DNA of 64,000 bases from Sipunculus nudus (lineage: Eukaryota; Annelida; Sipuncula; Golfingiida; Sipunculidae), in NCBI GenBank assembly GCA_026874595.1, contig CM049320.1, positions 52,853,070 through 52,917,069 of the forward strand, given 5' to 3'. Positions 48,806 to 62,100 of this stretch are shown here, in pieces (position 1 is the stretch's first letter; each line of letters opens with the position of its first letter). The notes below the pieces were generated by a model. The model saw only the letters and a list, made by a program, of their open reading frames with translations, did not search any database and was not told where the DNA came from. A program made the translations under genes and the position numbers.

Positions 48806-49357
48806 TCAATCCTTCTCTGCTATAGAATGGATCACTAGCAGCTTCAGCTGACCAAAACTGACCAGGTCTGTGATTGTAGGAACTCTTGCACTTTCACGTT
48901 TGACATTTGTTGATTTGTCACACCACTTGTTCTGTAAGTGTGTTGGAAGTTTACACACAATAGCCTGAATGTTAGGAGCATGATTAAGCACTTCCATGTG
49001 AGGCATTGTCTTTGATGCGTTAAGGCATTTAACCAAGAAATGCGCCAAATGCCTCAGCGAGAGACAATCATCATACTTTATTTGAGGCCATTTCAATAAC
49101 TTATTGACATGCGCCATGAAGATTTTGTAGAGGGTTATCATATTCTTTATAGAGTAATGTCCTGGCTGTGAGGTAACCATACTTGGTCCCATATACAAGC
49201 AACCACCTATTAGGGATTTAGGATCGTCTTGAAGGTGTTGATCCAGATAGTACAATCTGTCGGCATCGTTGGACGCACGCGAGGCTATTCTGGTATCAAA
49301 GGCCATGATGAATGCGTTATACTCCATGACGTCACCCTTGAACTTTAGGACTTCCAT
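48806..49357 (-). pseudogene. gag: BEL/Pao gag core (DUF1759-like)
   Basis: MEVLKFKGDVMEYNAFIMAF, DTRIASRASNDADRLYYLDQ and LPTHLQNKWCD are hallmarks of the DUF1759 capsid region of BEL/Pao elements. This is the best preserved part of gag. A frame break separates it from the N-terminal coiled-coil part. Confidence 0.9.
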
Positions 49358-49414
49358 TTGGGGTTATGTAGAAGCAGTGGCAAGCTGCTGACAAACGCCT
49401 ACCATCTGTTGATT

Positions 49415-50164
49415 CTAGTATTGGCTTGAGCTGATAACTTTCTGCCTAACTGAATCACTTAGGAGCGGTTTGGGAGTGAATATATCAGGAGCAAGATCAA
49501 CTGCTGTTGTTCTATGTCCAATCGGAGAACTAGTGTCAATGCCTTCACTATGAGATGCTGAATTAACATGGGGCGATACAGATGGCGGCACATGCATATT
49601 CCTAGGAGTCACAGTATTTACAGTATTTGCATGCGCTGCTGAGGGCTCTGTGTATTTTTTCAGAGTATAACTTTTAAGTGGCAGGGTGGTTTGATGTGTG
49701 TCTATCAGTTCTGCCTCAGCAAAAACATGTTCTCTAGCTTGAGTTTTAGCTATTTCATATCTAAATTCAGCTGTCTAGTTTTCGCTTCCAGCCCATGGCG
49801 TTCTGCCAGAGTATCACGCTCTACCATTAAGGCTGCTAACTTTGCCTTCTCTCTAGCACAAGCAGACGCAGCTGAAGACCTAGAACCAGTAGTGGACCTA
49901 TGTGACTGATTGGACACAACCGCAGAACCCTCTATTTGTTCAGACATTTCTTGATCAGCTTGGCTTATCCACTTTCTCGCAGAGTCCTGAAATTGTAAAA
50001 CCTGAAGCTTCTTTTTCATCGAAACGCCTACTTTCAGAGTCTTGTACGTCTACAGAGGTTAACACATCGAAATGGGCTATGTAACACTGTTGATTACTAA
50101 GAAACATTTCATTCAAGCTATCAATGCCCGATTTCACTAGATGCAAATTATTTACATCGGACAT
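49415..50164 (-). pseudogene. gag: BEL/Pao gag N-terminal region
   Basis: The first ATG (50164) begins MSDVNNLHLVKSGIDSLNEM. The reading shifts to the 50019-49750 frame with an alanine/lysine-rich coiled coil (SAASACAREKAKLAALMVE...RHGLEAKTRQLNLDMK), as in other BEL gags, and then to a Ser/Pro/Thr-rich linker at 49612-49415. Confidence 0.75.
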
Positions 50165-50709
50165 AAGTTTTTAGAGTTCATTTCGCTTTTCTGTGACTGC
50201 TGCTAAAGCAGCTATTTGTCTATTTTTTTAATATACGTTGCATTTCTGCCGGACCCTTACCTAGTTGTTGTTCGGGAAGAGTCACGATCTGTAGTAGATA
50301 GTCCAGGTTGAATCATATCAGGAAAACTGCAAACGTTGTCATGAACACTGACTGTACCATCCATGATAGAATATATCACAATCACAAATCACCAGAAGAC
50401 TTATCTTGTATGCACAGACGTTGAGGTCTCTGTATTATGCAACGAGAAGTGAGACACGTTTCACATTAAATTCAAACCGCCGGTCAATTGTCCACAACGT
50501 TGCGTTCACTTAAATGCATATCATAGCATTATAGGCATGCAGTATAGCAGACGGTTTTACTATTTGTTTACATGTTCATTGTTATAACTGTAGTCCGTTT
50601 GGATTCTTGCACATATAGATACTGTATGAGTCACATGGACGAACTACTTGGCTACAGTCTCATTACATCGGTCACTTTATTATCACTGAGCCAAGAGTTT
50701 CCAAACTAT
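50165..50709 (-). other. BEL/Pao leader with primer-binding site
   Basis: Directly inside the 5' LTR, the minus strand reads TGGAAACTCTTGGCTC (complement of 50690-50705), starting about 5 bases from the LTR. That is complementary to a CCA-ending tRNA 3' end. The rest is untranslated leader, about 540 bp. Confidence 0.6.
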
Positions 50710-51636
50710 TGTTGGTGCAGTTGCGTTAGGACGTTTCAACACACAAACTGGTATACTCCTTTTGCCCCACAATAACACAGAGACCAAGACTATATTCCAT
50801 AAGTTCCATCGTTCTTTTGTAATATGGACTAACACGTTGAATAGACGTTGAATCGTTGTACAATAGCACACATATGTTCCTTATAATGGCTGGCATACTA
50901 TGGTGTCTCGTTGATAACAAATTCCAGTTGGAACGTAAGACGTTGAATGGAACAGGGAACAAGGAACACGTTTGGAAACTAGTGGACAAAAAATGAAGTA
51001 AGAAATATCTAAGGTGGAGGAAATACACATGAAATACAATGTACTAGTGCATACATTAACCATTACATCCTCAACTAAGTGCAAAATAATCCATTTATCA
51101 TGACTGTTATAAATAGTTGTATAGAGTCAAATACTGTTCCTTTACTCAGACAGTTAACCAGTACACAGAGAATGTAATGAAACCTGCATATATTAAGACT
51201 TTTGACATACATTCTGTGAAAAAGATATTGCAATATTGTGGTAATATATGCTACAAACCTTTACTGTGGATTTTTACAGTTCATTAATAGGCTACAATAA
51301 TGTCCAAATGACCTACCTCTGTGTGGGCTCTACCTAAGGGTACACAAGGTATAAAGGAGTTTGGTCAAACAGCCAGGCTGCTTTGGTCTTACAACAGGAA
51401 GTGACATAACTGTCACTTGATTATAGTCTCTGTACACACTGACCTCTGTTCATTACCCTGTGTGATATGAACCATGGCATAAAAAACATAGGTAGCTCAA
51501 CAGGGAGCACGCCACACCTGAAACCCAAAGGTCCCTGGTTCAAACCCAAATGACATATATTCTTTTGTTTCTAATTGTCTTATTGTAAACAATAAATATG
51601 TATGTTCTTGTTACAAAGGAATTATGTGCATTTACA
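50710..51636 (-). repeat. 5' LTR of the BEL/Pao element
   Basis: Collinear with 44087-45017. The tRNA-like segment is at 51491-51552. Confidence 0.93.
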
Positions 51637-52500
51637 TCGCCATTCCACTAGACATATGTATAAATCTTAGGGCACTTCACAGAGAATTATATTTCATGTT
51701 CAAATGAAAATCCGTGGTTTTGATTTATGTTCAGATAATAATAGATACTTATTACTACGCCTGACCTATTTGTATTTTATATCAGTATATATGTTGACAA
51801 GCATGTGAGCTTCCCCTCAAGAAAACTACGGCGAATACTTGGCACTTGGATGCCAACCATCGCTAACACATTATCCCGGAGACCATACTTTAACCTTTTC
51901 CAACTATGATAACCACAGGTAAATGGTGAACCTAACGTTTCCACCGAAGATATCTTTAAATGAAATAGAACTGCATTAGATCATTATGGTAATGCAAACC
52001 GTATACCCGATTTCCTTTAAATCAGAATAGCTGAGATTTGGTGGGAGAGTTAACAGACCCTGCTATATTAAAAAAAATCCTTGGTTTTTCTAATTGTTTA
52101 CTCGCCGAAATATCATCAATGCGAAAGCTTTATAACTATCTTAGCATTAAGCTGCATCTTTTCTAATGAGATCTGTTCAACATTTAACCTGTACCTGCTT
52201 CACCATCATAGGAGCAGTAAAAGGAATTCCCTGTAAATCCGGGACAATATCCCACATGTTAATCAAACAAATGCAGTGTTCATCCTTGCCCTCTTTTCTT
52301 TTCAAATGTATATTCAATTTTTACATTAGCACGCATTAGAATGGATGTGGGAATAGTAATCAAAAACAGTCCTTGGTGTCCATTTCAAAGAGTGTTTATG
52401 TATATGAAACATATTATAGCAAAAACATTCAAACGGTATTAAGTCTTTCTGAAATAAATGAAATGATACCTTTCCAGAAGGTAATATTTCTGAGATAAAC
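51637..52500. repeat. Right copy of the ~3-kb duplication, part 2
   Basis: Resumes the host sequence after the BEL/Pao insertion and matches 41455-41860 (see 39960-43073). Confidence 0.6.
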
Positions 52501-52944
52501 GATATGCAAGTGAAACTGTCTAACTTTATGCACCAATTTGAAACCCACGGTTCTATAAGTTAGATAGTATATAACATTTAAACACATAGTAATATTTATG
52601 AGGCAAATGATATATGTTGTTATTGTTTTCTGGTAGTTTACGTAACATTTTTATTAAACTTTAAGTAACTTAAAGTAAGCATATTCTATTAATGCCTTAC
52701 CACACAGCTAACTTAAAAAAAAAAACTAAAAGGCAGTTAAGTACACCTCATCCTCTAACGACATATCCATATTGCGTCTAATTAAATGCTGGAAAAAAAT
52801 GACCAGTGCAAATATGTTAAACGTTCCAAGGTCCTTGGCCCACATTAAGTTATTTTGTGTTTATAAGTTGTCTTAATACAAGGCAATAATTGTAAAATAA
52901 AGAATATCAATAAATTAACTGACATATAGTGGATTGAATATATA

Positions 52945-52988
<44 letters not shown>

Positions 52989-54000
52989 TTTACCCCTCAA
53001 GCGACCAAGCTATATTAGTGACTGAAATGGCCTAGTGGGGAATTGTGTACGAATTGTGTACGAATACAATTTCATATTCAAATTATCATTCCTTTTTTCT
53101 CCTGAAAACATAATTTTCTTGACATTCGTAGCAGTTATAAAGCAGTCATGTATTCCGATTATTATTTTTGTAACCCCCCAAAAATATGTATTGTCGAAGG
53201 ACCGGCTATTACGGCTATTTACATATTATAAGAAATGTAACATGTTCAATGTATGAGAAAAGAAATGTTAATGAATTTAAGCTGTCTTAAAGTCACCGAG
53301 AACCAAGAAGGACACGGCACAAATTGTATCTGGAAGCGATAAAATATTCTAATGCAATATCCAGATGGTCCTGAACAAATCTCTTAGAAAAGTTAAAATT
53401 AGCTCATGATGAGCTATATTCTGCAAGCAACTTTAAAAACTTGAATTGAGCACCCAGGAGGTCAGGTGGACACAATATGTTTGCACCAGGCCTAAAAACT
53501 GCCAACATAGCATCTTTGGAGGTTCTTTGCAAATCGCCTTGAAAACCATGAAAATCATTATTTTGAGCATTCAGACAGTCAGAGAGGGTACAAATCGTAT
53601 GCATTAGCCTTGGAATCTTCTAAAGTATCGTGAACGAAAGGTTTGGGCAGATCTCCTTATATACATGAAATTAGGTGATGACCAGGTTATTGGCCTGAAA
53701 CATGATGTACACCACTTAGACAGGCACACAGGGCGCAAAAAAGGTAACTAGAACCTAAAACCTTCTTTTGTATCCTTTGAATTCAGAAAGGCCACTCTGA
53801 CATATATTCTATGAGCTATAGGAAAAACATGATCGAGTACTGTAAAAATTATATGGGCCCAAATCATAATATATTGGATCTAGAACCTTCTAACTACAAT
53901 TAATTATAGTCCGTGGAATTAGCTCTGGCGGCCTGAATTGGTTCATGATAAAATCTTTAGGAGCATTACTTGGCCAGTTAAAGTAGGGGCAAAGGTTTTG
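52501..54000. other. No gene seen; (TA)n tract
   Basis: A TA microsatellite lies at about 52939-52985. The ORF at 53404-53604 on the minus strand has no recognisable motif. Confidence 0.45.
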
Positions 54001-54010
54001 TTTCAACAGG

Positions 54011-54640
54011 TTGTTTGTTACTGACCATTCGAACTTTATTCAGAGCAAGGCCGAAATAAAAATGAAATTTAAATTAGGGGCTCTTTTAGCCGGGGGCACT
54101 AAAAAGCACACCACGTCCTATCGCCCTGTCGGTAATGGCGTTTGTGAACGCTTTAATAGGACTATCTCAGTTATTCTGAGATGCAGACTGAAAAGAGTAA
54201 GGTACCCTGACATATGCTAATAACTGGACGAAACCTTGAAGTGACCGGATTTAGTCCATTTTATTTATGTCTGAACGGCAAACACAGACTACTCGTTGAC
54301 GTCATCCTGGTATTATCGGACACACATGATAATCTTCCTAAAAATAGTAAATTCGTCCAAAAGCTTAAGGCAATGAGTCAGGGCTAATGGGAAATGTCAG
54401 AAATCACTTTATAATAACTAAGCCAATGCTTCAACCTTCAGCAAGGGGGCGGAGTCCCGGGTAAGAATGTTAGACTGAGGGGAAGACATAAGTTGACAGA
54501 AGTATTAGAAGAACCTGTGTATAAAATATGACCGACACGTCCCTGTTTATAAGGTTCCCCAAAAAGGGAATATAGGTCCTACACGTACATTTTATCGTTA
54601 TCTGTCACAACCCATAAATTATCTACCTCTGGAACCAGAG
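54011..54640 (+). pseudogene. Gypsy integrase remnant (+ strand)
   Basis: FVTDHSNFIQSK keeps the second catalytic Asp region and GNGVCERFNRTISVILR the glutamate region. A stop follows, then TGFSPFYLCLNGKHRLLVD in another frame. The degenerate C-terminal end near 54460-54620 has NVRLRGRHKL-type text. The order fits the second half of a Ty3/gypsy integrase from a lineage distinct from 24-31 kb. No LTR was seen. Confidence 0.8.
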
Positions 54641-55726
54641 ACTGGTAGTAGTAATGTGAGAGTATAAAGAAAGAACAATCAGGATGTCAGAGAGGCGAAT
54701 ATTCAGAGAGTGATGTCACTCTTCAGAAAAAAAGGAGCAGTTCATTCTTAGGCAGGATAGCCAAAGTTTATCATCGGTCCAGGATAGGTAACAGTACATA
54801 TTATATAATGATAGCCCATGAAGGGCAAACTCGTTGGCCCTGTATAGTGTTCTCTTTAAATGATGGAGTATCTGATAAATCACTATACATGTTATCACCA
54901 ACTCCAACAATAACATCATCAAAAGTGTTACGTCGTTCTACCGAAGTCAAAAGACAATGGTGATTAAGGTCGAACGATTATATCTACGAATATATTAAAT
55001 GCGGAGTAAATTAAAGTCCTCGGATATATTATAGTAGGTCGTTGTTGTCCCAGCACTTATTGGCCACGGGCGAGTTCTTGTCTGTGTATCCACTGATAAA
55101 CTTGGGTGTTTCTTTGTTTGTATACATTGATGAACTGCATGTATAGGTTCAGATGGATCACATTATAACCTTGCATTACTTGACCATCTGTACAGGTGAA
55201 AGCATTGTTATTGTATTGGTAACACGACAGGGTCCATAATCTTACTTTCGTTTCATTCACGAATATTCAGCTTACGGCCAGTTTCACGCGTTTTTGTTTT
55301 CAATTGTCCTGAGTTGTCTTTCCAGTAAATGTAATATAAAACAAGTAAGAACAAGTTTTAAAAATCTTTGACGTCAGCCCCGGGGCCGGGGTGCCGTATG
55401 GAAGGACTGTTAACTTCAGTTCAGCTCCAAATGAAACCTTGTTAGGTAGTCTCAACCGCCACTTTTTTTTCAGGTCGGCCAACATTTTGTTGTCTCAGTA
55501 CGTAGTCAGAAAGAATGTACCTTTTTCAAGTAGTTTACGTAATACTTTTTTATGGTAAAAGTAAAAATATTTCAGGAAATTTTTAACAAAGGAATATACG
55601 AGGCATGAATATATCCCGTATAAACAGGAAGCCAGTAAATCATGCTTAAACAAATTTGCGGCCTGTATGGATTTCTGGAACAGGGTATTCTGTGGCTGGT
55701 CAGGCCAATACGGGAATGACAGTCTG
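54641..55726. other. No gene seen
   Basis: ORFs at 54716-54922, 55057-55260 and 55300-55485 on the minus strand lack motifs. This may be the 3' end of the LINE or old retroelement debris. Confidence 0.4.
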
Positions 55727-57190
55727 TCAAACAGCGAACACACAGGAACTCTCATACTGTTCTGTCGGACTAGTTTCTGGCTTTCCTCCACTGGTTTTCT
55801 TTTCTGCTTTGGATTGCTGAGCTAAGGTCTGTCCGAGCTTGGTGAGCCGTTTCTGTACTGTCTGCTCCCAGGTTGTTCGTTCTGAGACTGTGGCTTCACA
55901 GTTGTTAAGCTCGATGCCCATGGCCTTCAGGTCTCTCTTGCAGACATCTTTGTAGCGGAGTTGGGGTCTACCTGTGGGGCGTGCTTCCTGGACCAGTTCA
56001 AGGCAAAGGAGACCCTTAGAGATGCGACCGTCCATTCTCACGACATGTCCGGGCCATTGCAGGCGTCTTTGTTTGAGTATGGCGTAAATGCTGGGGATTT
56101 CTTCTTGACAGAAGTGTTTGGCACTTTGTCCTGCCAGCTGATGGAAGGCATTCAGCGTGTGCTTCTGTTGGGCGCGTATTGGCCAGGCCTCACTGTCATA
56201 CAGCCAAGTGCTCACAACACAGGCTCTGTGGACCTGGATCTTGGTGTGTTCTGTAAGCTAATTGTTGTTCCAAGGGAGATGGAATCAGAGATAGTTAAGC
56301 CCAGGAGCCCAGGTAGACCAAGTCGAAGACGACTTTGAGCTAGTAATATGATATTCCGATGTCCGGTGGAGTGTCCACATCCTGCCCTGTCACTTGCATT
56401 ATCTTCAAGCAGTTGGTAAGTTCAAAGGCTTGACAGACTGCACTGAATCTGACATGAACTTCTGCAGGTTTTCGGCAAAGTGGCTTTGCTCTTTACCTTG
56501 AAAGGTTTACGAGTTTCTCGTCTGACCTCGGTAGCGGACACAAAAGCATGCTTCAGCAGAACAGCGAGAAGGTGCCGAACAGGGTCGGTGAAAGGACGAA
56601 GCCATGTTTTAACCCACATCGGATAACAAAGGCTTCTGATGTTCCCATGTCATAAACCACGGTACCTTTCATGTCGTCATAGAAGGGGTTTATGATGCTG
56701 ATGAGCTTGGGTGGATATCCGATCCTAGGGAGGTTCTCGAAGAGGCCGTCCCCACTCACCAAATCGAACTCCTTCGTCTGGTCTATGTAGGCCATGAATA
56801 GTTGTTCTCCTTGTTCCCTGTAATTGTCCTGCAGTTGCCTGACGAAAAAACACCATGTAGACAGCAGACCTTTTCGCGAGGAAGCTGTCCTGCGATTCTA
56901 GGTAGACTGTTTCTATTAAAGTTTGAGGCCTCTCCTGTGCGACCCGGGCGAACAGCTTCCCAGTGATGCTGAGGGGGGAAATACCCCGATAGTTGTTGCA
57001 ATCGCTCCTGTCACACTTTTTTCTTAAACAGTGTGACTATGTTGACATTCCTCATGTGTGGTACTTCACATTCCTTCCAACAGAGACAGAGGATATCGTG
57101 CAGCTCTTGGATTGCAGCCTCGGTACAACACTTTTGGACCTCGGCGGGGAATGCTTCCGTCCATGGGGCCTTACCGGGACTAAGTGACCT
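55727..57190 (-). pseudogene. Non-LTR retrotransposon (LINE) reverse transcriptase remnant
   Basis: Read on the minus strand from about 57190. It starts with EVPHMRNVNIVTLFKKK and, after a shift, CNNYRGISPLSITGKLFARV (RT motif region). Then come MAYIDQTKEFDLVSGDGLFE (catalytic Asp region) and GLKHGFVLSPTLFGTF. After several breaks there is a C-terminal block 56215-55727 with YDSEAWPIRAQQKHTLNAFH, LQWPGHVVRMDGR and GRPQLRYKDVCKRDLKAMG. This order is the usual RT-to-C-terminus layout of LINEs. The 5' endonuclease domain was not seen, as is typical of 5'-truncated copies. The clade is not assigned. Confidence 0.85.
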
Positions 57191-57634
57191 TCATTGCTTC
57201 GTTGAGCTCTTTCATGATTGGTCCGCTGTCATGCTCCTCCGGGATGGGCATGCACATTACGGCATTCAGAGACTTGATTCACCCCTGCATTCAGCGCGGA
57301 GTAGTGCTCTTCCAATTGCTTTAATTAGTGTATTTGTCCTGGATTATCTCATATGTGGCAGGGTTCATTGGTGTTATTTTTCTTTTATGCTGGGCCCAAT
57401 GCCTGTTTGAATCCATCATACATTCCCTTGATGTTGCCTGTGTCAGTTGCAATAAGTAGGTTCAACCAGTCAACAATGAGGCATACACCTATATTAATTG
57501 TCTTTACGTCAAAGAAACATAATTCCTGAATATTAGGTAAGGTCACAGTATCTTCACAACCAAGGCATATAATTCATTTACTTGTTTGTCCATTACTGCC
57601 AGGGACATTTTTCAAAGTATACAGTGGCAGTCCG

Positions 57635-57751
57635 TCAAACTATAGCTATGTAGTGAGGCTCGGTCTCTCTGTAAACCGACAAATTGAAACGCTCACTCCT
57701 CTCAATAACGTTTAGAATCCCCTCAAATGTGTACGTTGTACTGCTGATATT
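57635..57751 (-). CDS. Host gene last exon (or 3' UTR exon)
   Basis: It has an excellent acceptor (CCTTGTTTTCAG after a T-rich tract). An open frame of 38 codons (TTYTFEGILNVIERSERF...PHYIAIV) ends at TGA, 57635-57637. It is reached in frame only if exon 7 is one base longer; otherwise it would be 3' UTR. Confidence 0.45.
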   Translation of the reverse strand, partial: NISSTTYTFEGILNVIERSERFNLSVYRETEPHYIAIV

Positions 57752-59097
57752 CTGAAAACAAGGAAAATAAATAATACAAATAAGGTCTCTCTCTCTGTCT
57801 CCTTCACTCTCTCTGTCTAATCGATTGATCGATCGCTTCTGTTGCCCACAGTATCATGATTTTGAAATAATGAAATATGACAATTCAAACCTATAGATTG
57901 ATATTCCTTTTCCAAAATGTAACTTTATTATCATGTGTCATATTTAATGCACCTGTAAGGTAATCACACTTCACCTGAATTTTCAACAGTTTTTTTTAAG
58001 CATAGCTTCATCATTCTGGCACTCTTCTTCCAAATCCTCGGTCAGACGTCGAATAACATTCCCGACTGTGCTGCTAAGGTCCTCCGTCAACGAGCTCAGT
58101 GTCTGATTTTCGAGTTCACAAACTCAAGGTTATACTTGCCGAGTGCTGGATATTCCATACCCATGAAATACCCCCTCTCTGTGTCCTTGTTATTGCCTAT
58201 GTTGACCGAGTCTCTTTACGGGTTTCCGTTTTAATTTTTGCTGTACGAAGCAATTCCTGTAAGAAAACGAAGTATCTTTTTTTTCTTAAAAAAATCCGAG
58301 TTGGTTCTTCTTTAAACTTTTACAATCATATTTATTCTCCGTTATTCTTAATTTAATCGATACGAAACGTTTGTTCGACCCTGAACCACTCCCCATTTGC
58401 ACAATTATACTTTTTCTCATTCCTTCAAACTGCTTTATAAACTAACTAACCAACTTGGGAAAATGAAGTAAAAATCAGTGATCCATTATGTAAATACAAA
58501 TATATAATAACAGAAAGGCAGGATCGATGCAACAAATTGATCCAGACTGATTAATCTATATGTTATAAACATTATCATCGGGTAATTTTATAAAAGAGAT
58601 ATATTAAATAAGATCAAGGATTAAGAAATCTAGGAACAGTAAAAAAATCATACATACCTGACACGGTAATTTAGGTAGATCCTGTAAATACATTTTAGAT
58701 CAAGAAAACTACATTTGAACATGTTCATACTATTGCTATGATGAATTGCTTGATCTGTGTTTTATTTAAACGTCCATATAAAATTGTACTCAACAAAATA
58801 CAAATGACAAAACAATTCACAATATTATCACGTCAATGCAAGAATATGAATAATGTTACTACCTCTAACGCCATGGTATAAGGCGAATAGCAAGCAAGTT
58901 TCTAGGAGAGCCACAAACTCGCACCACCGAATTTCGGATCCTCCTGGAAGTAAACATCTCTAATACTAGCAATAACTAAGAAATAACTTCAAAATTATTC
59001 ATTTTAGTTTCGTACAGATAACCGTCTCCATTTTAATGATAGAGTTATTATTAAATGATTAAATTAAAATGAATAAATTAAGTGATTAACATTAAGA

Positions 59098-59140
<43 letters not shown>

Positions 59141-62100
59141 TGTGTGCATTGCATTTAGTTACGGACGAAATAAAGGGGCCCACTGACAGGACCACTCAGA
59201 GTTAACCGTGATTTACTTGACATGGATTGTACAACTAGCTATAATAACTTATACGAGGCACTCCCCATGATTCGGATGGTGGTGGTTGGCAGTCTGTGGC
59301 GGTGGATTACCCGGAGAAAACCACCGACCTTCTGCTGGGCAACTACAACCCACTCTCATAGCCGTCGCGGGGATCGAACCCGGGTTGCCAGTGGACAGAG
59401 CCGAGCGTTTTACCATTCGACTATCCAGGTCCGTGTTTTGAAGTCTGGTGCTAACAAGGCCCCGTTCATACAGCAACTGTGTTAATTAACACATTCATTG
59501 GTCGCGTAGACCAAATGGTGGCGGGACCCCCAGATTCATTACAATACACTCAGGTGGAATATACAGTTTATTCTTAACCTGTAGATAATGGTAACACATC
59601 AGACCTGCTGCCTTGTTGCATGGTATGAGATGGTCTTGAGCTTCAGAGATGCCTGTTATTACCCTGTTATCTCGCTTAGCACCGTGTCGCGACGGCTAGA
59701 AAATGATTTCACAGTCAAAAAATGTTTATTACATTAAAGCCCACATGTATCAGAAGACGTCATTGCAGTATATTACTGCCATAACATGATCCCTCATTAA
59801 AATTTGTACAAATATGCATACATATACAACTAAATGTATATATGACCTTATCCGCACTGGCAAATAATCCGGATCATGAATAGGTTTACTCTGTTGCACT
59901 TGGCCACTTATCCGCATCAGTTCGGTTTACGGTAGTCCACTTGAAATTCGGACTACAGTAGTCCGGTTTACCTTAGTCCGGTTTACAGTAAACGGTTTCT
60001 AATGGCAAACAAGCTTCTATTCCGAATGAGTCCAGTTTTAGCGTACGGCTTTGATCGCTACCTGTGATGTTGCCCAAGCATGTCTTGCGCCACTGAGCGC
60101 TCAGTTCCAGGCCTGACCGGATTACAGAAGCCGGTATGAGCTTTTCTGTTTGAATAATTTAAAAAAAAAATTATGGTAGTTTCAGAGTTGACATTTCGCA
60201 GTTACGTCAATTAGTAAATGTCTATTATCCAGTTAAATACCGAGTAATGATACTAACGTCTACGAGCCTATATATGTTTGTTCATAATAATACCTGTCGC
60301 GTTTGGACTGTACGACTAGTAGTAAGTAAATACTACACCTGAACGTTTCACTTTTCTTCCATAATGTCGGTATACATTTAATCAACCTCCGCACAGGGTC
60401 AAGAGCATTGATTAGACCCTGCACACGTTTGTATACTCGACTATGAACTTCTTCGGCTTTGACTGACATTGACCGTGCTTGCTGGAACAACCACTGTATA
60501 CAACAATAACGAGCCACATGGATCTGGACGTCACCTGTCACCCAGAATCACGTCCAGAATCGCTAAACACTTGTTTAAACCGAGTGGCAGGTGCGATTGC
60601 TTGTATACATTTACACCAAATCGCGCTGCAATGTAGTTTCCCGGGTTTTACAACATTTAGAAAAAAAATCAAACAGATAATCATTCTTTATAACCGTTTC
60701 ATTCGAAATGAAAGTTGTCAATGTATGTTCTGTATATGTTCTATTGCTTGATTTATTTCCATTCTCAAACCTGCCAGGTGATATGGCTCGCGTTCGGCTG
60801 GCAATAGTGCTGAGCGCACAAATGTTTGCAAGAGATCTAGCCTTGAACTTTGTAGACAGATCTCGTGTGTGGAGAATGCACATTCTATGTGGATCTTTCA
60901 ACCTCAGAATTATGAAAGCGCAAGCCTAATTTTTTTCGAGTCCGTGAATAGATGGCGCTTGATAATATAATAACAGGATAAAAAAATCCATAGAGAACAG
61001 AAGCAGCAAGCGCGAATCTTATCCGGGTCGCAGGCATAGGCGCAAATTGACGGGGCGAAAGGGTACATCCCACTAATCTTTTTTCAACCAGGGGACATAC
61101 CATATTGCCACTAGCAGGTTTGATTGATAAATTCATGGTTTTGACCGAGTACCTAGTCAAAGGGTACCCTGTGAACCTTTTTTTATATTTTCAAACTGAG
61201 ACTTTTTGATAAATTTTGATAAAAAAAATTTTATTAATGAATGCTGGATGGCGTTAGCCCACAATCAACACTTACTTGACCTTGATACTAATCGTATAAA
61301 TGTTAACATACGACACTGGTAATAATTCACGTTACGGGATATACTGCACTACACTGCTACTAGTAAAAATTCAGTGGACGGAAAATATAAACACATACCT
61401 GAAAAAAACTCAACATTACACACGAACTGACTGCTTCCCAGTGACATTAGTTAATCATTTCGGCGACAAGACAAGTCATATTCTATTGTTATTTAAATTA
61501 GAAATTTAAACATATATATATGACACTTTGTAAAAAAAACTGTAGTTATGTTTAAACATTGCTTAATATATCCATAAACCAATATCTAGGCACATAGAAA
61601 TATTTATGTTACGTCAAAGGTGTAGTTAATTACAAGAAAAAGGTTGACGCATCTGAGGTTCAGCGCGTTTGACCTGACTGCCACCTGCCGAAGCAAAAAC
61701 AATGCGTACAGCTGAACATGTGCCTCGATTGTAACTGGGACCAATTCTTCAATAATACAAAGTGTTATAACGGGACTACTAACAATATTAAAACATGTAA
61801 AATCAGAGAAATGTTATTCAGTTAATAATTATTGATCAACATCTATAACATTACTGAATTTCCTATGTTGTGACAATCTTATCACATGAATTGTTATAGT
61901 GACTATATCGCGCACAACCTGCCACAGTACCGAAATAGTGACTACATCAGTCACACCCTGTCACATTCATTCATTAGTCCCGACATTCACTTGCTAAACC
62001 GATTGTTATCTTACTAAATCTAACGTAGTAGATTACTATCCCATAGGGGAAGATAGCAAAGGACAGCCGACGACAACATCGTGACATTAGGACACAGATA

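Larger units (their letters stand above)
44087..51636 (-). mobile_element. Complete BEL/Pao LTR retrotransposon, decayed
   Basis: Direct LTRs at 44087-45017 and 50710-51636 both start TGTTGGTGCAG and end TTTACA on the + strand. The 4-bp host sequence TCGC flanks the element on both sides (44083-44086 and 51637-51640). The internal minus-strand reading gives a BEL-type gag (DUF1759-like), zinc motif, aspartic protease (DUF1758-like), reverse transcriptase, RNase H, integrase and DUF5641-like C-terminus, in the Pao order. Multiple stops and frameshifts make it inactive. LTR divergence (roughly one change per 15-20 bases by eye) makes it older than the gypsy element. Confidence 0.95.
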
